A model generated the notes under the pieces. The model worked only from the letters and a program-made list of their open reading frames with translations, had not been told where the DNA came from and ran no database searches. A stretch of 64,000 bases of DNA from NCBI GenBank assembly GCA_028023455.1, contig JAQFVV010000346.1, positions 250,001 to 314,000 on the forward strand, given 5' to 3'. The translations under genes were made by a program, and so were the position numbers. Shown one piece after another: positions 35,756-47,461 of this stretch; position 1 is the first letter of the stretch, and every line of letters begins with the position of its first letter. This DNA comes from Epiperipatus broadwayi. Lineage: Eukaryota > Onychophora > Udeonychophora > Euonychophora > Peripatidae.

Positions 35756-38700
35756 AATAATATTTTAAAAAATTATAATTTAGTGATTGTTTTGTGCATA
35801 TTTAAAACATTTTTGTGTATAACAGTGTCATTTATTTAAGATTGCAAATCAATTTTTTTTTGGTTTAAAATGTTTTTAATATTGATTTATATATTATTAT
35901 ACATTTTAAAGTTGTTAGTGTGAAAGTTGTATAAATTTATTTTAAAATGTTGTTTTTAATATTATTTTTTATACTTTAAAAATCCTAATATTTTGTAGGA
36001 AGTAGTCCTGATGCACTCATGTAATAACTTAGGAAATAGTCTTAATATGAGCAAAAAAAATCTAATGAACTCTTTATTAATAAAGGAAACATTGAAAGTA
36101 GTGTCGTTTTGTAATTATGAAAATTAAAATATAAAAGCTATTAATAACATAGTAGAAATTGGATACCAATAAGTGAATTTATAATATGATGCTCCGATGA
36201 AGCAATTAGCTAATTAACTATGTATTCTTTTTGAAATATAATTGTTCTGTTTATCAAATCTTACAGTATATCTTTTTTTTTTTTTTTCAGGAAAGATAGA
36301 ACATAGTTTTAGCAATTTGTGTTTTGAAGGAAATTTAAAAGTTTGGTGCTAATGTAGTTTATGGTCCATTAGCTTTATGATTTATCTAATATCATTGAAT
36401 AAAAAAAAAACTGGTTTAAAAATTAAACATTAATTTTTTATTATTGAATTAATAACTACAAGACTATAATAAAATCAATAATATGTTTTGCAATATCAGC
36501 AATTTATTTATTAAAACAATGCCAATTCAAATGTATACAGAAATGCAAAACCATAACTAACAAATATCTGCATTTATTATTACTTTGCAGTCAATGTATA
36601 TTTAATATTGCTTGCTTTTATTTTCTACACATTTTGTGCATGAACTACCTTTTGTTTGGGTTTTTTAATTCACATTTTTATTGTAAGATTATTTTATTCA
36701 TTTTGTTTTATATATACTTACAATTAAGCTCCCAGGTTTGTGAAGAGTGCCTGGTTTTCAAATATTTATATACTTGTATCAGTGAATTAGAGACTAAATG
36801 TGGCTATTTTTTATGGATTTTCATTTCTGCTTACATTTTATTTGCCATTGATTTTTTTTTTTCTAATTAATTATGGTTTGTTAAAGAAACTATTTTCATT
36901 GGAAAGCATTCTCTTGATTTTGTTTAATATACTTTTGTAGTTATGAATTCAATAATAAATATGAACATTTTTCTTTTGATAATCAGACTAGCTCAGTCAA
37001 ATGGGTTGTACCAAAACTCTTAATGACACTGGTAAAAAAAATTTTGAAGTTTAAAGGCATCTTTGCAGCCAGTCATTTTCACTAAGATTAATAAAAATTA
37101 AAAGAAGTTAATTTTGCTGCATTGAAATAAATCTTAAAAATATAAAAAAATTTAGCCAAATAAAAAATAATTTACATATATAATGTAGATTTTTCTAGAT
37201 GTGAATCTGCAAAAATTTAATGCTTATATATGGTGCTTTTTAATATTGCAAAAAATCACTAATAATTTTTTCAACTATTATAAATGTGTAAAATCATATA
37301 ATTAATAAAAATCGAGTAAAAATATTTATCATAAATATATAAATTATGGATATAATTTGTCACTAGTGTCATTTTTTTTGTTACAAATTGCATATTATTA
37401 AATATCTAAATGATATCAGAGCTCATTAAAGTATGTAGATCAAAAACTGAGATGCTACAATAAATTATCAAAAATATTATAAGCAATTAATTTCCAATTT
37501 ATTATAGCATGTCAGTTTTTGATGTACATAACACATTAATGGGGTCTGCTTTATCAAATACTGATGTAAAATAAATATATTGAAATTTGGGTTCTAGGAT
37601 CTGAAGATTGTAATGTCAGACACTGCTGCATACATTAAGAACTTACAGATTTTTTTTCAATTGTAAATTCAAATCTGATTTTCAAGCAAAGTTAAATGTG
37701 TTCATTGAAATATCTGACTCATTATCAAACAGAAATAGGTATGCAATTATTAAATAAAGTAGAACACTTCTCCCCTTCATCTATACATTTATTGTGACTT
37801 GCATAAATATATTTTCTTCATTATTCTTTTATGGATTGGTCTGGTGAGGCTACTTAATGCTATTTTATCATTTTATTGTTAGTATTGTTTGTATGTATTG
37901 ATGAGTAATAATAATATCATGAATCATTAGTGTTTTTGTCCAACAGATTTGTAATATTGATTGCATGATTGATATTAAACCATGATTGCTTTGTAGTTTT
38001 AGAAATCATTTGCACACTATAATAATGATTTTAGAAAAAAACTTGTATTAATTAAAACTTAGAAATTGAATAGGGCCCTCTAAATTAATAGGGTTTGGAA
38101 ATTTTTTTAAAAAATATTTTCTCTCAATCTTGACAATTAATACTCACTAAAATTATTAAGAAAACTGATTTCCATGTAAATGAGAAAATGGAAGCCAAAG
38201 TCAAGACTAGTATGATAGTGTGGCAGTCGGTTTTTTAATTTTGAAATTTTATATTAAACAATGAATTATTTATGTTAACATGTGAAAATTATAATAATTA
38301 AAGTGGTAAATGGTGACTAACATTTTTATTTGTAGAAATTAGATCCAAATATATGTGATTATTTTTTAAAGTTTATTAGACAGTTTTCATAGTGAAGCCT
38401 TAATATTGGAGAATCTGCTTTATTTTTGCAATATTCAGTAGGTTGGATTGTTCATATTGACACAACAGACAAAAGATTTTAGGTTGGAATTTTTTACAGC
38501 AGTTTAATAAACAGTTGTTGTACATATGTTTTAAAAAGATAAGATTTTCAAAACTCCTCTGACCTTTTCAAGCATTATCCATTTTTTTAATGAATTACAT
38601 TATCTCGTGATAAGTAGGACAATTTCATCAAAGTTCACAACTTTTTCACTAGAGCTTTCGTGTTTTATGCTAAAATTGTTGAAGAAATTACACAATGAAA

Positions 38701-38840
38701 CATCAAATAAGTTTTTAGCTTTTTTTTAAAGATGAAGTTGCTTTCTATGTAGAGATGATTAGTTTAAAATGCTAATGCATGCCACTAAAGACTGTCCTAT
38801 AATCCTATACATATCTAGATTTTTAGTATAAAGTCTATAA
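35756..38840. other. AT-rich stretch, no gene seen
   Basis: About 3 kb with no recognisable gene. Short open frames such as 36634-36870 have the composition expected of T-rich DNA. A TTTCAG-type polypyrimidine site near 36270-36290 could be a splice acceptor but has no exon to support it. Confidence 0.5.
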
Positions 38841-39209
38841 CAGAGGTCCCCAACCCTATGCCCGCGAGCACCATGGTGCCCGCAGACCATTTTACGTGTG
38901 CCCGCCGCTATCCGAATACGATAAAAAATTATTTATCTGATACAAACAAATTTAATTTTTAAAATTTCTTATAAATTATTGTACTATATTGTAATCAAAT
39001 TGTAGGGCATACTATACTTTTACAGCATAAAAATATAAACGTTAATTATATATTAAAATTTTATTTTTGAAATAAATTTTTTTTTTGTACATTATGTGTA
39101 TTATTAACAATATCCAACTATAAATTTACTTTGAAAGAATAAATGATGCCCGCCACCTGGCCGGTATTATAGAATGTGCTCTTAAGTGCAAAAAGGTTGG
39201 GGACCCCTG
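38841..39209. mobile_element. hAT-superfamily miniature element
   Basis: 369 bp with 15-bp termini CAGAGGTCCCCAACC (left) and CAGGGGTCCCCAACC (right, reverse-complemented), one mismatch. It is flanked by the 8-bp duplication GTCTATAA (38833-38840) and GACTATAA (39210-39217), one mismatch. The 8-bp duplication and CAG-starting termini are hAT hallmarks. There is no coding content. The GC-rich ends contrast with an AT-rich centre. The family looks like the CAGGGGTCCCCAAC-type hAT elements found in many animals. Confidence 0.88.
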
Positions 39210-40139
39210 GACTATAATCTGAGAAATGCTTTTTTGATTTTTTTATATTGTTTTCCTGTTAGTTATCTCTTCCAAATCTATACATTCTTCAAAATTAAAA
39301 AAAAAATCAGTGAAACAAATATTTAAATATTAACTTTTTTCTCTTTTTCTTAGTAGTAATTCTAATTATTTTTATTGCATGTTTTTTAGTCTTTTTTAAA
39401 TCCAAATTGTTTTCTAGTAAAAGAATATCCTACATTCCATTAACTGCAGATAGAATTAAACTTATGATTCTTCCTCTTAAAGAATCATAAACATTGAAAG
39501 AAAGTGTAATGCCCATTCCTTAGATTCGTAAATTACACTATTAAGTATTAACAAGTTCTTTTCAGTAATTCAATTGCAATTCTTTAGTTTGGTGATCTTA
39601 TCTGTTATAACCTTTCCCATCTCTATTATCTGTGATTGAATAACCTATTTTATCTTAATTTTTTTCCTATTAACACAGAAACCATAACATCATTAAGTAC
39701 TTCTTCTATTACATGTATTCTCTCTAATCTTTGTTGTATTAGTATATTCTAGAGACCAAATATTGAAGTATTAATGTAATCTATTTTTAACTTTTATCTC
39801 ATTGTATTTTTCATCTAATCGTAATTGTCTAGTTTTATATGTTATGTCCGGAGAAACTTTATCTTTAAAAAGTACATAGCTTATTTTTTAGTACTTGCTC
39901 TAAGTTATTTATACAAGGATAATATTGAGAGATGTAAAATAAAATTATTGCAGTGTCATTGTTACTCAGAATTCCTGCTTGGTTTATAGTTCTTATACAC
40001 CTATTTATATTAAGAATTGTAGTTGTCTAGTTCTATGAGGTGACAATGTCATCATGTTACAGACTTGAGTACAGACATATTAAAGATAAAATGTTTGAAT
40101 ATGATTTTGTTCTAAAAATATTTTGTAATCTTTGTTGCA
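39210..40139. other. AT-rich stretch, no gene seen
   Basis: Nothing recognisable between the hAT element and the Jockey/I-type LINE. Confidence 0.5.
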
Positions 40140-40789
40140 TGTGCTGGGATGTCTCCTGAGGTTGTTGGAAGTGAGCATGTATCTTGTGCACCATAGTGCT
40201 TATGATAAAGTGCTTGCTCTGATGTGTGCATAGATTCCTATATGAAAATTATCAGTTGTTGGTTGTTATTGTATTTGTTCATTAACACAGAATGTTACTA
40301 GTTTGGCACAATTAAGAAAAATATGTTGTGATGTTTCTGGTTCAAGATAACATAAAGTACATATATCTTTAGTTTCTTTTTGCTTTGAGGAAAAAAACAA
40401 TGGGCAGAGCTTCCAAGTTGGATTTTTAGATGGAAGTCTAAATATTTTGATTCCAGAACCTACATTTTCTATATAATTTATTATTTAAGTATAGGATGTT
40501 TTTTTTTTCTATTTCAGAAGGATGAAGTAAATTAAATATTTGCTTCCCAGTATACAAATTTATGTTTGGGTAGGCAGAAGATTGAAGTTTTTAATGTTAT
40601 AAGGTTTGATAATGTTATTCCCAGAATGACTGTTATGGTGTCATCCATGACCTAATTATATTGAAATCACATGGGTATTTGTGTTTGAACATGTTTAAAC
40701 TAACATGTTTAAATTTTAAGCTGATAAGAGCTAGTTGTTAGTTAGCTATTGAGAAAATAATAAATATCCGTATGTATGCTTTGGCTTAA

Positions 40790-41470
40790 TTAAAAATGGA
40801 TGATAGACATTTTGAGCAACATATTAATATAAAATTTTGTATAAAAATTGGCAAATGTGCTGCTGAAACATTACAACAGTTGCAAATAGCATTGAAGGGG
40901 CTATAAAGAAATCAAGGATGTTTGAATGGCATAAGAGGTTCAGTACGAGATGTGATGGATGATCCCAGAAGCAGACAGTCAAAAACAATGACTGATGTTA
41001 ATAAAGTGAGAGACGCAATATAGGCTGACAGACGATTAAGTATGAAATTGATAGCTAATTTTAAATAAAGAATTGGGCATGAGAAAGTTGGCTGCTAAGT
41101 TTGTGCCTCAGATCTTGATGGATGAATAGAGACTTTTTGGCCAAAAATCAATTACAGAAGCCCAATCTGCCTATTCACCTTGACTTAGCTCCCTTTGATT
41201 TTTGATTATTTCCAAAATTAAAAATTGCACGCTGAAAGGATAAAGATAACTGATATTCAAAAGGATATGAGACAGCTGTTCAACAGTATTTATTCCTGAA
41301 AATGAGTTCCAGGTGTGCTTCCAGAAATTGGAATGTCATTTTAATCAGTGTATAGATGCATAAGGGAACTACTTAAAAGTGACAGTAGTCACTAATGTAT
41401 ACTGCCACCTATGTTTTACAAAGGTGCATTACAGAAATTAAATTGCCCCATCTTATAGAGTAGAATCTGA
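40790..41470 (+). mobile_element. Mariner-family transposon remnant
   Basis: Inserted in the Jockey/I-type LINE on the opposite strand. Coding traces cover 40796-41376, about half the usual mariner length, so it is internally deleted. I could not define its inverted termini. The limits given are approximate. Confidence 0.65.
40796..41376 (+). pseudogene. Mariner transposase remnant
   Basis: The start at 40796 gives MDDRHFEQHINIKFCIKIGK, the N-terminal helix-turn-helix of mariners, followed by AAETLQQLQIAL. Next come a DDPRSRQS-type linker, DRRLSMKLIANF, KLAAKFVPQIL, then LDLAPFDF, which carries the last catalytic Asp (PxxSPDLAPxDxxLFP). The end reads DIQKDM, CFQKW and CIDA.GNY. Several stops and frameshifts are present. 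The catalytic core between the first and last Asp is largely missing. Confidence 0.75.
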
Positions 41471-43665
41471 GGAATTTCCAGTATTCTTTGTGTGTGTGTG
41501 GAATCTATGATGGTAATTTTAAATGCAGGTTTTCAATTTGGGTATATTTGTGTATAAGCTAATATTATATTTAATGTTTTTGCATTCTAAATATTTCCAA
41601 GTCATCCCAAGTCCATTTTATGATAAGGAGTATTGTAATTTTTTAATTGAGATTTAAACAGGTGTTTTTTTTTTCTAGAATAATTTTTTAGATAGATTGT
41701 GATTCTGATTTCTGAAAGCTTTGGTGAACATTTCTATTATAATAGACGATTTTTGTCCTAGCTAGCATACTGAACAATGTGTTTTTTCCCCATATAAATT
41801 ATAGATAGGCTTTTAACATTGACCGAATTCAATTTTTCATTTTTTAAAGTCTTACTTGAATTTGTCATTGCCTCTCGAGGTGATAAGGAAAACATAAAAA
41901 GGAAGTTGGAGATCCTTGGAATGGATTTGTGAGTTGTCAGGCTCTAGATTTGTCTATGTTTACTACAAATTTGAATTTTACAAAAATTATTTTTTTTTAT
42001 AAAAGTGGGATTTGTTTCTTGTTAAAAATACTGAAATATCGATATTACAGTATACTATACACAAGATGCTTTTGATCAAACTTGTTATGTATATTTTTGT
42101 AAATTTATTTTCAATGGTTTTGTTTAGTTTATTAATATAAAGCTTAAATAGGAAGTGAACTTATTGAGGAACCTTGCAAAGTGGAACTATATGGTATAAT
42201 GGGAGGTGAGATCTATTTAGTGTAATATGAGTGTCTCTGCTAAGTAAAAGATTTATTAATATGTAAAGACTTGATTTAAGAAGTGTGGTTTCTGCAAGTA
42301 GATTTATAAGTATCTATTTGCTCAGAGTCAAAAGCTGAATTTATGTCTAATTGCATTAACATAGGGCTTCATTTTTTACTGTTTCTGACTTTGTCTATTA
42401 CTGTTTTAAAAATGAATGCTGCTTAGTTAATGGGTGAGTCTTTTTTTGCATGCTATGATTTTGCTGATAATAATAGAAGGTATGGTTCTATCCTGTCTAA
42501 TCATACTTCCTTGTATTTTAATGCCTAAAAGGTTCATTGAAATTGGGCATAGATTATTTAGTGTAAGTTCTTTTTCTTATTTTTTAAGAAAGTGAACCAA
42601 AAAAATTGAATAGAACCCTTGGATTTTGTATGTATTTTTAGAAAGTATGCTAAGTTAGCCAGGTGATAGATGATGGAATGAGTAAAATATGTAATTATTG
42701 ATCTGAGTGACATGATTTAGATATTGTGTTAATTTTCTGTAAAAAAATATCTCTAGATCCTGAATGTCATATTATTTTTGAGTTGCCCTAGGATTTGAGA
42801 GGCTAAATTAAAAGTTTCGTTTTTGAAGTTTATCTTTGAAGTGTATATGTATGTGTTGTAACATGAATTTACCACTTAAATAAAATCACATTTGTTTTAG
42901 GAAAATTTTAGGTTTTTTTTAATTGCAAGGTATTCTGTGAGCAAGGAATTAGCTGCTTTGTACACATTTTTATGTGTAAGATGTGGGGATGGTTTAATGT
43001 CATTAGATGAATTGCTTTGTGAAATTTGTCCATCAATTCTAAAAGACTTGTGGGAGGTGAGTGCTGAGTGATCTAGAAAAGTGATGTAATGAGAATGAAT
43101 AAATCATCCTATAAGTAAGAAGTATTTATTATAGTTGAATGATATGTTCTGAGGAAGAAACTTATCCACTCATTAGAGAAAATGTATAACTTTATTTATA
43201 AAATTTTCATGTGTCATGTTGAAATCTCCCATAATTATATATGGATATGGGGAGTTAGCTGGTTTCTAGTTTAGTGTTAGGATTATCCTGTTGGTAATTA
43301 CATGACCTGGAGATAAATAAATATATTTACTATAATTGCTTTGTGAAAAAAAGGCTACAATAAGTGTATTATAATATTTTAAAAAAGGTAAAAAGCTTCT
43401 ATTATTTAATATTAATATTGTCCCTGATAAAGGGTGTATGAGTCTTTGAGAAAAAACAATATACCTTTTCTGCAAAGATAATTAGTTTGGTTAATTTGAG
43501 ATCTGTTGCAAATCTTGATATCTATTAGGTCTAATATGTGTGGTTGAATGATATCATATCACTTGCTTAGCTGACTTATTTTGTTAATGGAGTTCATTGC
43601 CCTGACATTAGAGATGTCTATTTTGTATTGCATTATTAATGTTTAAAATTTTTTAGCGGGGGGGG

Positions 43666-45169
43666 GGACGACGACTATAAAATGGGTATGTTATTGATAT
43701 AAATTTAAAACTAAATGGTATAGACTATTGATAGTTGTTCTATTAATTAAAATATAGTTAATGATAATTTAAAAACAATCGAAAATATATGTGTGTAGTT
43801 GCTAGTGTTATATTTTTGATCTTGTGTTTGTTATTCTATAAACAACATGAACATCTATTTTATATCCCTATTTATACATGACTTTTTGCTCTTTTGACTA
43901 TTCGTGTATTCTATCAATTGAATTTACTAATTATCCATCTTTTATTTTTTTTTAATCATGAAACTTGAAAACTGACTGCACCATTTTTTATTTTAAAATT
44001 TAGTTACAAATTTGCCATTATTAAATTGTGGTTTGAATTTCTGTTGATTCTATAATTATTCTAATGTAATATATATTATCTGGAATGTTCCATTAGGTAA
44101 ATTCTATGAATTTTAAATTGTATATTCATTATTACCATGTTTTTTTTTTAAAAATTTTTTAGCGAACTTTCATCTGTCAATTTTTTAATTCCATCTTTTC
44201 TTTCCTGGTCATTAGCAGCTATTTATAAACAAACATGACCATTCTGATCCCCCCCCCCCCCCCAATGAGATAGGGATTGAAAAGTTAAAGATGAATTTTT
44301 ATAACTTAAAGGTCTAGCCTTACCATGAAAAACATACTCGTGTTCACTGTAAAATGTTTTTTTTAGGAAGTTGTTTCATTTACATATTCTTCCAGTTAAT
44401 ATTTCTTGACAATAATAGATTTATTAGTATTGCATCTAGCAAACTGAAGAAAATACTCATTGATCTTTTCATAATAATAGAATTTTATAGAGCTATTATT
44501 TAATAAAAATTTTCCATTATATTTATATTTTTTAATAGAGGTTGTATGTAATTCCATACAAAAATTATGCAGAATAAATCATACCAGTACACCAAATTGA
44601 ATACCATTATGCTGAAGAATTGCTCTTTTAATAAAATGTATCAGCAATGTATAGAATCTATATCACATTTCGGTCCACCTTCCTAAGGAGTTAACATATT
44701 CCCAAGCAAAACATCTAAGCTAAAAATTCCTTAATATTTTTAATGTAATAACAATTCTGTAGATCAAACATGATAATAACATCTTTTCCATGACTTCTAT
44801 TGATTGAGCAGGAAGGCTAAATGAATTTTGGTAAATGATCTGACATTTCACTTTCAGTTAACAAAATCTGCAATAGTAAATAGTCAGTTTTCTTCTACAA
44901 ACTTATCATAGAAGATATATGCATATAGTTTTAGATGAATAATTGTTTTTTAGTCTAAAGGAAGTACTAAATCTATATATAATAGGCAAATTTAAAAGTA
45001 AAAAACACCAAATTGATCACAATAGTGTAGAGAGTAATATAAATTTAGGCCTTTTGATTTTAATAATATTGATACATACATAAAATGTTATATACGAATG
45101 AGTAAAGCAGAGAAAATGAGATTATTAGTAGATGTATGAAGGTTGAATTCTGATTAAAGATAAGAATGA
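43666..45169. other. AT-rich stretch with a poly(C) tract
   Basis: No gene is seen. A run of 15 C lies at 44249-44263. Nothing else is supportable. Confidence 0.5.
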
Positions 45170-46172
45170 AAGGGAAAATGAGTTTGTTTATTCTTGCAGC
45201 AATAGTAATTACAGCTATTCTCTCAAGATCAAAATCAGATAATGTTTAAATAATATTTGCACAAATAAATTATTGCTAGATGGAGTAATAATGAACACGT
45301 TGAAGTAAAAATCCTATGAAATTTGAGAAGTATTTAAAATGAATTATAATAATAACTACATAATTATATGGAAATGGACATGGAACATCCAAATGAAGAT
45401 GCAACAAAATTAGATTATATTTTGAATAACAGAAAATTGCATTTCAAGAATAAATTCATCACAAGAAATCATAATCAATTAGTGAGATGTAAGATACATG
45501 TTAGTGTAAAACTAGGAAGACAAAAATTAAGAAAACAGTATTCCATAGTTGCTATTTCTAATCTTCATAAACATTCCAATGAATTTAAATTAAGGGTTTG
45601 AAATTGTTTTAAAATATTAGCAGAATTTGAATATAGTTCAGATTTGAATGAAATCAGTAGAAAGATAATTGATAGATACACTATTAAAAACTGCAATAAG
45701 TATAGCTAGTACCAAAAAATAATTGACCAGCAAAATTTTTACTGAGATGCGACAATTTATGAAGAAAAGACTGAATATAAAAATAATGTATTAAAAAGGA
45801 TTGAATGTGTGGAATTTTATAAAATGATATGAAAAAGTTAGTAACGATGTAAGAAAATATAATTATGAATTAGCTAGAAAAGCTTTGAAAGAAAAATAAA
45901 AGTTTCAAGAGTATAAATCATCTTGTTTTTAATAGGAAATTTATTTCTGCAATAAGAAAAATGTAATTATTTCTAAAAAGAAAGATGACATCAAAAAAAT
46001 GTGTGGAAGAGTTCTATTAAGACTTTTATAGCAATAGACAACTACTAAATCTTCTGAATTGTCCAGGATTTTAAATGAAAAAGTGAGACATGTAATTAAA
46101 GTTATGAAGAAGAAAAATCAGTTGTGGTAGAGAAAACAGGAAATTAAAAAATAAATAATTCTGCATATCTGA
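45170..46172 (+). mobile_element. RTE LINE fragment A
   Basis: Plus-strand remnant of the endonuclease end and following linker. The 45368-45601 frame holds HPNEDATKLDYILNNRK, the 'WTSPDGxxxNEIDYIL' block of RTE endonucleases, then LVRCKIHVSVKLGRQKLRK. The downstream text matches the RTE copy at 57390-57700 (shared TTTGAATGAAAT, AATAATTGATA and GAAAAGACTG-like blocks). The reverse transcriptase is missing and the copy passes directly to the hairpin at 46173. Confidence 0.7.
45368..45985 (+). pseudogene. RTE endonuclease C-terminal remnant
   Basis: Open for 77 codons, then interrupted by stops. KLDYIL with preceding PNEDAT marks the end of the endonuclease fold. The basic stretch KLGRQKLRK and the EFxxDLNEISRKIID-type linker follow, as in RTE proteins before the reverse transcriptase. 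Only this fragment of ORF2 remains. Confidence 0.65.
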
Positions 46173-46266
46173 AATTAAACAAGGCAAAATTCTCCATACA
46201 GTAGTGCCACCCTGTGCCAACCAGAGTATTTAATGGTTGCCCGAGACTTGATTACTACTGTATGGA
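46173..46266. repeat. Hairpin repeat, copy 1 (right arm split)
   Basis: The left arm ATTAAACAAGGC continues through TCTCCATACAGTAGTGCCA. The right arm TTACTACTGTATGGAGATTGC is cut at about 46271 by the CR1-like fragment and continues after it as CTTGTTTAA (47039-47048). A matching uninterrupted hairpin is at 51090-51182. It lies near the 3' end of the RTE-associated repeat. Confidence 0.7.
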
Positions 46267-46939
46267 GATTGCAGTTTATGGATAATAAAAAAATAGCCAA
46301 AATAGTATTTAATTGGGTTATGAGTAAAGGGCAGGCAACAAGATGGGTGAGAAAGATAATGTGGTATGCAAAAGATTTGGATAAAGAATTTATATCAGTA
46401 TATTTGTACAAAAGATGGGATGATTGGGTTAGGAAGATTGTTGAGTGTTATAGTGGTAAAGAATGGGATAAAAGAATAGATTTATTAATAAAGAATACGG
46501 AGTTAGAGAGTTGAGAACTAGTATGGAGAGTAAAAAGAGTTTAAATATATATAGAAATAAACAGAATATTAGGTGCGAGTTAATATATGATAATAGTAAG
46601 GAAAGTAGTTTATTGTTTAAGGCTCGAACAAGATCTTTAGCAACAAGAGAATATACATGTAAATGGAAAAATATGGTTGATTTAGTCTGTAAATTATGTA
46701 AGGAAGGAATAGAAAATATTAGGCATTTTTTAATTGAATGTAAATGCTTGAAAACAGAAAGGGCACATATAATGAAGTTATGGAAGAATAAATATGAAAA
46801 AAGTGATTATAAAGAAAGTGGTTTATTGGTTTTTATGTTGGGTTTGGAAAAAGATAAGGGGAATTTAGATATAAAGGTCATAGAATTGACAAAGATTATG
46901 TTGTGGAAATGGGATGGAGCAAAATATGGGAAAATTTAG
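46267..46939 (+). pseudogene. CR1-like ORF2 C-terminal fragment
   Basis: Two open blocks. The first (to 46514) starts near LQFMDNKKIAKIVFNWV and reads through YKRWDDWVRKIVECYSGKEW. The second (46511-46939) reads ESSLLFKARTRSLATREYT, then the knuckle LVCKLCKEGIENIRHFLIEC and ends at KWDGAKYGKI. A stop separates them. It is among the best preserved copies of this domain in the window. Without the endonuclease and reverse transcriptase it is non-functional. Confidence 0.85.
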
Positions 46940-47038
46940 ACTGGGGAATGTAAAATTAAGTAGCTAACAGGTTTCTCTGGGCATAATTGCTGAGAGATTC
47001 TAGACTTTATTTAAGAAGAAGCTACAGTACATCACATC
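46267..47038 (+). mobile_element. 5'-truncated CR1-like LINE fragment
   Basis: The last 770 bp of the same CR1-like family as 13579-18695, here on the plus strand. It includes the final ORF2 blocks and the 3' UTR (TAGCTAACAGGTTTCTC, GGGCATAATTGCTGAGAGAT), ending AGTACATCACAT. It is inserted in the right arm of the hairpin at 46173. No clear target duplication is seen. Confidence 0.85.
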
Positions 47039-47105
47039 CTTGTTTAAAAACAACTATGTGCTAGTATAAGAGAGGGTGATCATGTGATGTTTAGTGGTTC
47101 ATATC
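47039..47105 (+). repeat. RTE-associated 3' tail, copy A
   Basis: Resumes after the inserted CR1-like fragment with CTTGTTTAAAAACAACTATG and includes GATCATGTGATGTTTAG, matching 51170-51225 (CCTGTTTTAATAACAATTATG). This shows which flanks were joined before the insertion. Confidence 0.7.
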
Positions 47106-47461
47106 TGAAATTATTGACAATATAATAACTTGGTGTTGCTTTATTTCTTGATTTGATTTGGATTATCTTGGTGACAACTGGAAAAAAATAAAAACATCAA
47201 TGTTTCAGAGAAAATTTTATGAAAAAATGTGTGTAAAATAGTTAATACTGATAATTTTTGAAATATGCTAAATACAAAAAGTGTACTTCATGAAATAGCT
47301 GTAGAGTTTGTGTTTTTTTTTTTTTCTTTTTATGCTCAATATATTTCATTAGTTGTTATTTATGTATATGAGAATTCCATCTTCAATGGTTTTTGGCTAG
47401 TAGAGATATTTTATTGCTATTTAAAATGTTTATATGTTTAGTGAAAAATCAATCTTATTTA

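Larger units (their letters stand above)
40140..43660 (-). pseudogene. Endonuclease-reverse transcriptase remnant of Jockey/I-type LINE
   Basis: Stops occur in all frames, so only patches read. IIMGDFN is the endonuclease active-site block. YHIVPLCKVPQ stands for the 'GVPQGS' reverse-transcriptase motif. CTLCYLEPETSQHIFLNC (C-x2-C-x9-H-x4-C) is the C-terminal zinc knuckle. I could not find the catalytic YADD/FADD, which may be lost. The product would have performed target-primed reverse transcription. Confidence 0.6.
40140..43665 (-). mobile_element. Decayed Jockey/I-type LINE
   Basis: Minus-strand LINE of about 3.5 kb, heavily mutated. Read from the high coordinate down: endonuclease patches (IDIKICNRSQ-like, then PYPYIIMGDFNMTHENF at 43195-43245), reverse-transcriptase patch LNRSHLPLYHIVPLCKVPQ (42164-42222) matching the conserved GVPQGS region, and a C-terminal knuckle at 40303-40365. 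It is interrupted by a mariner (about 40790-41470) on the other strand. A run of 10 G (43658-43667) marks the left edge of readable endonuclease. The clade is uncertain. Confidence 0.65.

Noticed and set aside
33168-35760. CRISPR-like array
   Set aside because: The repeats are diverged and irregularly spaced, and the sequence is clearly eukaryotic and transposon-rich.
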